Part shown: one piece after another, positions 59,114 to 64,000 of the stretch
Layout: each line of letters begins with the position of its first letter
Position numbering within the stretch: position 1 is the first letter of the stretch
From: Capillidium heterosporum
Taxonomy: Eukaryota; Entomophthoromycota; Entomophthoromycetes; Entomophthorales; Capillidiaceae
Length of the DNA: 64,000 nucleotides
NCBI GenBank assembly: GCA_016630905.1
Contig: WBMQ01000001.1
Span: forward strand, 930,001-994,000
Direction of reading: 5' to 3'
The notes under the pieces: model-generated
What the model was told of the DNA's origin: nothing
The model's database searches: none
The model's input: the letters and a program-made list of their open reading frames with translations, nothing else
Position numbers and translations under genes: made by a program

Positions 59114-59491
59114 ATGGTAAAACAACTGCAAGGTAACTTTGGAAAATTTCAACTTAATAAAAACTAAGCCTTCTACCTACTTTAACCTTCAAAAAAGGCG
59201 TATTGATAACTTGGTAATTTTCATAATTTCAACTTTCCTTATCCTACTTGTACTGTTTCTAACATGAATACTTTTACTATTTTCAACAATAGCGATGCAG
59301 CAGTTCGAGAAATAATTTTGGAATTGAACGAAAGCCGAAACTTCATAGTAGACCAAATGGATGCCACCCATCTCTTTGTCAAGCCAGAATCGGTAGACAC
59401 TATTAAATTCGAAGTCCAACAGATTTTGGATCAGAATGCCTTCAAAGTGGAGCAGGAGACGGTCAGCGTCAACGGGAACGGTAGGAGTTGA
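59114..59491 (+). CDS. TFB5: TFIIH subunit Tfb5 (TTDA/p8)
   Basis: Three exons: 59114-59132, 59198-59213 and 59293-59491. The middle exon is only 16 nt. Together they read MVKQLQGVLITCDAAVREII then LELNESRNFIVDQMDATHLF and VKPESVDTIKFEVQQILDQN, which matches human TTDA throughout ([37 protein letters not shown]). The total is 78 residues, the normal size. Tfb5 stabilises Tfb2/p52 in TFIIH for transcription initiation and nucleotide excision repair. The exon 3 frame alone starts at an intronic ATG and would miss the conserved N terminus. Confidence 0.92.
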
Positions 59492-60226
59492 TATTTCTTT
59501 ATAAATTTGTAAAGTTTTGGCATGGTTACCATCATTTTTAACAAAGTTCATATATTTGGAGCGTGCAAGTTCTCTATTGAAATTTATCAATATAAGGTAA
59601 TTGTAGAGCTAGATAGGTAATAAAGCTTTAGATGGATATTTGAAATACGTATATTATAACTTTATGCTCGAATAATTTACTTTATCAGCCTATCAAAAAA
59701 CCAAACACATATAGATCTATATCCATCGCTTTGTAAATTGGATCTGATAATAAATATTTTTGGTACTTCACCTTTCTCTTATCCGAATTAATATCCGCCT
59801 TATATCTAAACTTTTGGGTAACCTTTCGTACGAGTTTGCTGTATTCCATCATAAAACTTCATTTCAAATTTGTAATGGCTGATACAATCACTTTTTCTTG
59901 AAATTTGATAGGTAAAAATAACGCTTTATTTGCTTTCCAAAATACAAATTTCATATATAATTCAAACATCCATTTAAGTTCAAAACTCGATTAAAATGGC
60001 TGAAATTCAAAGTACAGCTATAATCCAACCGAAGAAACACTATCGACTTTTATTCAACTAAAGGATATAACCATCTACCCAAAAGCTCCCTATCCATCCC
60101 TTTATTACTTATAATTTATCATTTAAATTCATATCAAAGCATACTTTCACTTTTTTAAATAAGGTAGACGACACTCCTTTCCATCTCTAAACTCCAAAGC
60201 TATCCAAATATCCCCAAAATTAAAAT
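59492..60226. other. TFB5 / ADA2 convergent 3' region
   Basis: About 730 bp, AT-rich, between two 3' ends. No gene was seen. Confidence 0.5.
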
Positions 60227-62005
60227 CTAAACCCCAGCATCCTCCTTGATCGATGAATTGACCCATCCCATTCTTAACAAAAAGTCATAAACTCTAGAAG
60301 TCTTGGTCACGTCGATCTTGACCAAATCGCGTGCCTTTCGACGACGTAAGAAGCCTTGGCTTGCACATTCAGCTATTAACGTTTCCTTGACTTTCAAATA
60401 AGTTAGCGGCAACAGCCTTAAAACTGAACATAGCTCGATCTCTTGGGTGAACAACAAGTCCAAACCTTCGGCTTGAGAGATATCTAAGGGTTGAGCTGTT
60501 GGTAAAAAAAGACCAAAGGGTTAGTTTAAAAAGATCAAAGATACAAAGCCTTACGTTGTTTCCTTCCAATAGCTTTGACTTTCTTAGGCTCGGGCTTTAT
60601 AAAAAATAAAAATTAGGTAAAAGTTTTCTACATCAAAATGCAAAGAATTACCTCCTCCACCGGAACTTGCAGGTTACCCTCCTGGACTGCAATGAAATTG
60701 GTAAAGAGGGGTTTATCCCACAGCTGTGAGTATCTGAACTCCTTGACAACTTGACTTCGAGGAGTCGCTTCCTAATATCATCCATTAAAATTTTGCAAGC
60801 TTTAAAATTCAAGAATAGTACTTTGGACTCTTTCAATTTCTCGTACGCTTCTCCTTCGGCTATAGTAGTTATACCATTCCTTCTATACTCTTGAAGTTTG
60901 GTTATCTGGTTCTTGAGGTCCTCCTCATCTAAAAATAAAAAGGCAATAGTTAGTACTTAGGGTATCTATTTTTAAATAAATTACATATAACCCCGTCGCA
61001 GAATGTCTCATGCGCTTCAGAATTTTGTAACCGGGCGAACACTTTCAAGTTGGAATAGATTTGCTTCTCTTCACGAGTACGTTTCTTATCGAGAGCTTGA
61101 TTCTAAAATAATTTAAAACATGTTGGAAAATTTTCAAATTACCTTCTTATAGTCGACCAAGTTCCTTTCAGTGAGAAATCTTTTGCGATATTCCCTCTTA
61201 TTGACTTTGTTATTGTAAGCGTCCAGCAACGCCAACTTGTATTGGATCTCCTCCTGGCTGTCGTTCTCATGGAATGTCAAATCCTTGATAGCGTTTTCCC
61301 CTTCATTTTCAAATTCAGTTTCGAACTCCAACCTACCTGGCATATAACCTTGCACGTCGCAGTTGCTGGGGATACTGGCCCATACCTTGTTACTTGGTAC
61401 ACTTGGGTTGTAGTATTTGCGTCCTTTAGTTGTATCTAGTTCTGGATCAAATTCTTTGGTCGTATCCTAGAAATAAATTTTTAGGGTTGAGTTAGAGGTA
61501 CAAAAGTACTGGGAGGGGTGCATAGCTTGTGGAAAGGTAGACGCGCTTATAGTGTTGGAAACATTGGTCTCGAGTCTTGGAGCCTACGTAGTCGGCACAG
61601 TCTTGCCAACTGCCTAACCCAAACATCTCAATGGCTTCTAATAGCAAAAGTTCCTCGTCGGCGCCCCAATCCTTTTCGAATATAGGAAATGTATGTTTTT
61701 TCTACAAATATAAGAAAATTTCAAGTTTAAATAATTTACAATTATCTGATAGTCGTGGTTGTTCTTGTGATCTCCAATTTCCACACCATGGGTGAAGCAG
61801 AATACGCATAGGTCGAACTCCTCACATTGGACGCAATGGATACGGTGGTCCTCAATATCAATTTGACAGTAGTCGCAGTGGTAGTTTATGGTACCACGGG
61901 CTACAGTAGTCTCCTCAACTTGACGAATAAAAGTTAGAATCGAAAGTGTTGGGGCTGGTTACCTTTCTCTTCGGCTTGAGGTTTCTTCTTTGAGGTGACA
62001 GTCAT
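60227..62005 (-). CDS. ADA2: SAGA transcriptional adaptor Ada2
   Basis: Eight or so exons, phases compatible. It starts MTVTSKKKPQAEEKV. The ZZ zinc finger reads YHCDYCQIDIEDHRIHCVQC then FDLCVFCFTHGVEIGDHKNN. The SANT/Myb domain reads WGADEELLLLEAIEMFGLGS, WQDCADYVGSKTRDQCFQHY. The middle region has CDVQGYMPGRLEFETEFENE and KREYRKRFLTERNLVDYK. The C-terminal SWIRM reads EIELCSVLRLLPLTYLKVKE, LIAECASQGFLRRRKARDLV and TSRVYDFLLRMGWVN. Ada2 links Gcn5 to its nucleosome substrate in the nucleus. Near 60780-60830 a 50-nt intron (GTACTA donor, GATATTAG acceptor) resolves an apparent frame conflict. The length is about 450 residues, like yeast Ada2 (434). Confidence 0.94.
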
Positions 62006-62321
62006 TGTAAGTTGGAGATTTTGGTTTCGCTTGAAAAGGTGAATTTAGGTTTGAGCGTGACTAATGCATTTTCTAGGATTTGGTGGCACAGTTTTAAAAT
62101 TCTGATTAAAGAAGTGCAAACTTCCATTTGGATAGTTGGTATCAGATATAATGGAAACATAAATTGTATCATAAATGTATAACAAATATACATGTTTAAA
62201 TTTCCCAAATATAAAAGCAGCATATTTATAAGAGTTATGAATATTTTGAAAATAGGAGAATATATAGTATATCCGATTTTTAATAAGGGTTCTTCAGATT
62301 AGTAGTTAGACTCTCAGAGCT

Positions 62322-63307
62322 TTAACCAGGTGGTAGGGCGGTAACATCGACTTCAGGTTGGCTTTCATCTTTATTCCCATCCTTCAAATGAGTGTCATCT
62401 TCCAATTCCGCTCTAGGTAGTACCATAGCACCTAAAGTACAGATGAGTACGTTTAGAATTTAAAGTAAATTTACCTGATCGTGCCGCTTCCAAAACTCCA
62501 AACGGCTTCACCAAAGTTAAAAAGTTGGTAATTCTCTCACTTTTAGCACACAATTCAACAACTGCCGAAGTGTGGCCAACATCCGATATCTTGCCACCGA
62601 ACAACTTGGTCAGTTGGGTTAAAGCCGCCAACTTGGTACTCACCTGAGAAATTTGGCTATTGACATCTAGCTTCTATGGCATAAAAGTTAGTTACTTTTT
62701 AAAAAACTAGATACCTCCAAGCTGGGTTCTACATCCATCAAATTGACTTTGACCATCAACAGCTCTCGCTCCAAAAGTTTGGTCCCGCTGTAATCGATTA
62801 CCGCGTATACTGGTATCTTTTTTTATTAAAAGCTGCTTAAGTAATTAGATTATTGATTTCAAATTTACCAGATCTTGTAGCTGTCGAATAGCTTGTTGCA
62901 CCTTATCCTTAGGTTCGTTTAAGACAATAGTCATCCGTGATAGATCAACGACGTCGGTTGTGCCACACAAGATGGAGTCGATGTTGAATTTTCGGGCTGC
63001 TAAGATGGAAGCTACCCGCGCCAATACTCCCGGTTCATTACGAACTAGGCAATTGATGAGGAAGCGTTGCTTGTTGTATAGGTGCTGTGGGGGTGGTGTA
63101 TCATTTAAAATAGTTTGGACCGCCTCTTGCACCGATTTTTCAATTGGAGGGTCTGAATAGGAAAATTTGAATTTGGGGGTGGTAGTGGTCAGAGTACGGT
63201 GGACCTATTTAAATAGAGTTAGTAAATTGTAGGTGGATAGAAGGGTAGGTTGCCTTGGGTATGGACCTCGTACTTAATTTCAAAAATTGAAATGCAAACC
63301 TGGACAT
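62322..63307 (-). CDS. ILV6: acetolactate synthase regulatory subunit
   Basis: It starts MSRFAFQFLKLSTRSIPK, a basic mitochondrial presequence, then TTPKFKFSYSDPPIEKSVQE. The ACT domain reads RFLINCLVRNEPGVLARVAS then ILAARKFNIDSILCGTTDVV. The second half has VYAVIDYSGTKLLERELLMV and LTKLFGGKISDVGHTSAVVE then LVKPFGVLEAARSGAMVLPR. The small subunit confers valine feedback control on acetohydroxyacid synthase (Ilv2) in mitochondria. Four introns; the first seems to begin GCAACC, a GC-AG intron, since no GT donor keeps the frame. The protein is about 270 residues. Confidence 0.92.
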
Positions 63308-64000
63308 ATTTTTGATAGTAAAGCTATCTACAACTTACAGGAACTTATCTTTATATATATCGACTTATCTACCTTTCTATCCCTACAACGAAAGACTTGA
63401 CCTTGATCCCAAATACTCAAAAAGATAGGAACCTATCCAGGCTATCTTTCACCTTTATATAGTGCAAATTGTGATTTGACTGTCATTTATGCAAATTGAA
63501 CAAGTTTCGTTTGTAGTTTGAATCCCACGTCACACCTAATCACCCCTTCCTAGATCCATAGGTTCAGTGAGAGATAAGATTAAAATGGCTGAAATTTAAA
63601 GTAGTTCATATCCGCTATCTCTTGTTGCTATTTCACATGATGCACCTCTACTTTGAGCAAAGGATTTTGACAGTATGTCTATGGATAAGAGTATAAGGTA
63701 GGTTTAGAAGGAAATAGAATTCCTACTTAATAGATAGAAATCGCTTTGTTGATCTAAGTATCTTGAAGTGCATTTCACTTAAGCTTAAAGTAAGGTACTG
63801 TATAAAAAACTTTAGTACGTTGGTCTAGCTAAGTTGTGAAATCTAGTTAGTGATATCTGCTTTAATATTAAAACTTGCTATATTGATGTTAGATATTTTT
63901 CCTCTATAGCCGAATTCACTTTGTTTGATTCGATATACTTTTAGCTTTGTGATGGTATTATGGCACACTAGTTTTTTAAGCATGCTAAATTTCAAACTAA
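63308..64000. other. sequence upstream of ILV6
   Basis: AT-rich, with no open frame or RNA gene recognised. No perfect TGACTCA Gcn4 site was found here, in contrast with LYS2. Confidence 0.4.

Noticed and set aside
60780-60840. Frame conflict in ADA2 between FKACKILMDD and EATPRSQVVK
   Set aside because: A normal 50-nt intron (GTACTA to GATATTAG) joins LKESK to EATPRSQ in frame, so no frameshift is needed.

Overview
The window is nuclear DNA of an intron-rich ascomycete yeast. Nearly every gene identified is fungal: Lys2, Pep4, Alo1-type lactone oxidase, Ssk1, Bud6, Are-type acyltransferase, Ada2, Ilv6, Erb1 and Rtt107. Most coding genes are split by several very short introns, mostly 37-50 bp, running from GTANNN to a T-rich TAG, some with a CTAAC-like branch site. 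This density is far above that of baker's yeast and Candida, and an RS-tailed Prp38 protein is present, so an early-diverging Saccharomycotina or a Taphrinomycotina yeast is a reasonable guess. The DNA is AT-rich. Gene bodies are visibly more GC-rich than the intergenic DNA, which includes stretches of 3.7 and 4.5 kb.

Layout. 1-2.7 kb: 3' end of a La-family RNA-binding gene facing an intronless Zn2Cys6 regulator. 3.4-7.2 kb: PEP4 and a D-arabinono/L-galactono-lactone oxidase. 8.6-11 kb: divergent RRP45-like exosome and PRP38-family splicing genes. 11-15.5 kb: almost empty. 15.5-16.8 kb: RTG3-like bHLH gene. 16.8-20.5 kb: almost empty, with coding-like relics. 20.5-25.6 kb: an unidentified helical protein and an RTT107/Brc1-like BRCT protein, divergent. 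25.8-30 kb: LYS2, with Gcn4-type sites upstream. 31.2-35.6 kb: IST1 and a large SSK1-type response regulator, convergent. 36.6-38.1 kb: sterol acyltransferase. 39.3-40.8 kb: three tandem tRNA-like Pol III units. 41-46.5 kb: a secreted/GPI-type protein, a mitochondrial-looking Obg-like ATPase, and MET12/13. 48-53.4 kb: ERB1 and BUD6. 54.4-58.9 kb: an AAGAB/Irc6-like gene, two related small secreted-protein loci and a tail-anchored protein. 59.1-63.3 kb: TFB5, ADA2 and ILV6.

The functions are mostly housekeeping: amino-acid and one-carbon metabolism (LYS2, ILV6, MET13), ribosome and RNA work (ERB1, RRP45, PRP38, La), transcription (TFB5, ADA2, RTG3), stress signalling (SSK1) and trafficking (IST1, AAGAB, PEP4). 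They are not organised as a cluster.

The most notable observation is that four genes with recognisable homologues (lactone oxidase, LYS2, MET13, BUD6) each need exactly one base skipped (+1) to keep their conserved reading frame. None needs a base added. The RTG3-like gene may contain further cases. Sequencing overcalls in short homopolymers and real +1 frameshifting are both possible; the sequence alone does not decide. Other points worth following are a membrane-anchored Ssk1 with a degenerate histidine-kinase core, a plant-like Leu at the FAD-His position of the lactone oxidase, 12-nt and 16-nt microexons, and the triplicated tRNA-like units.
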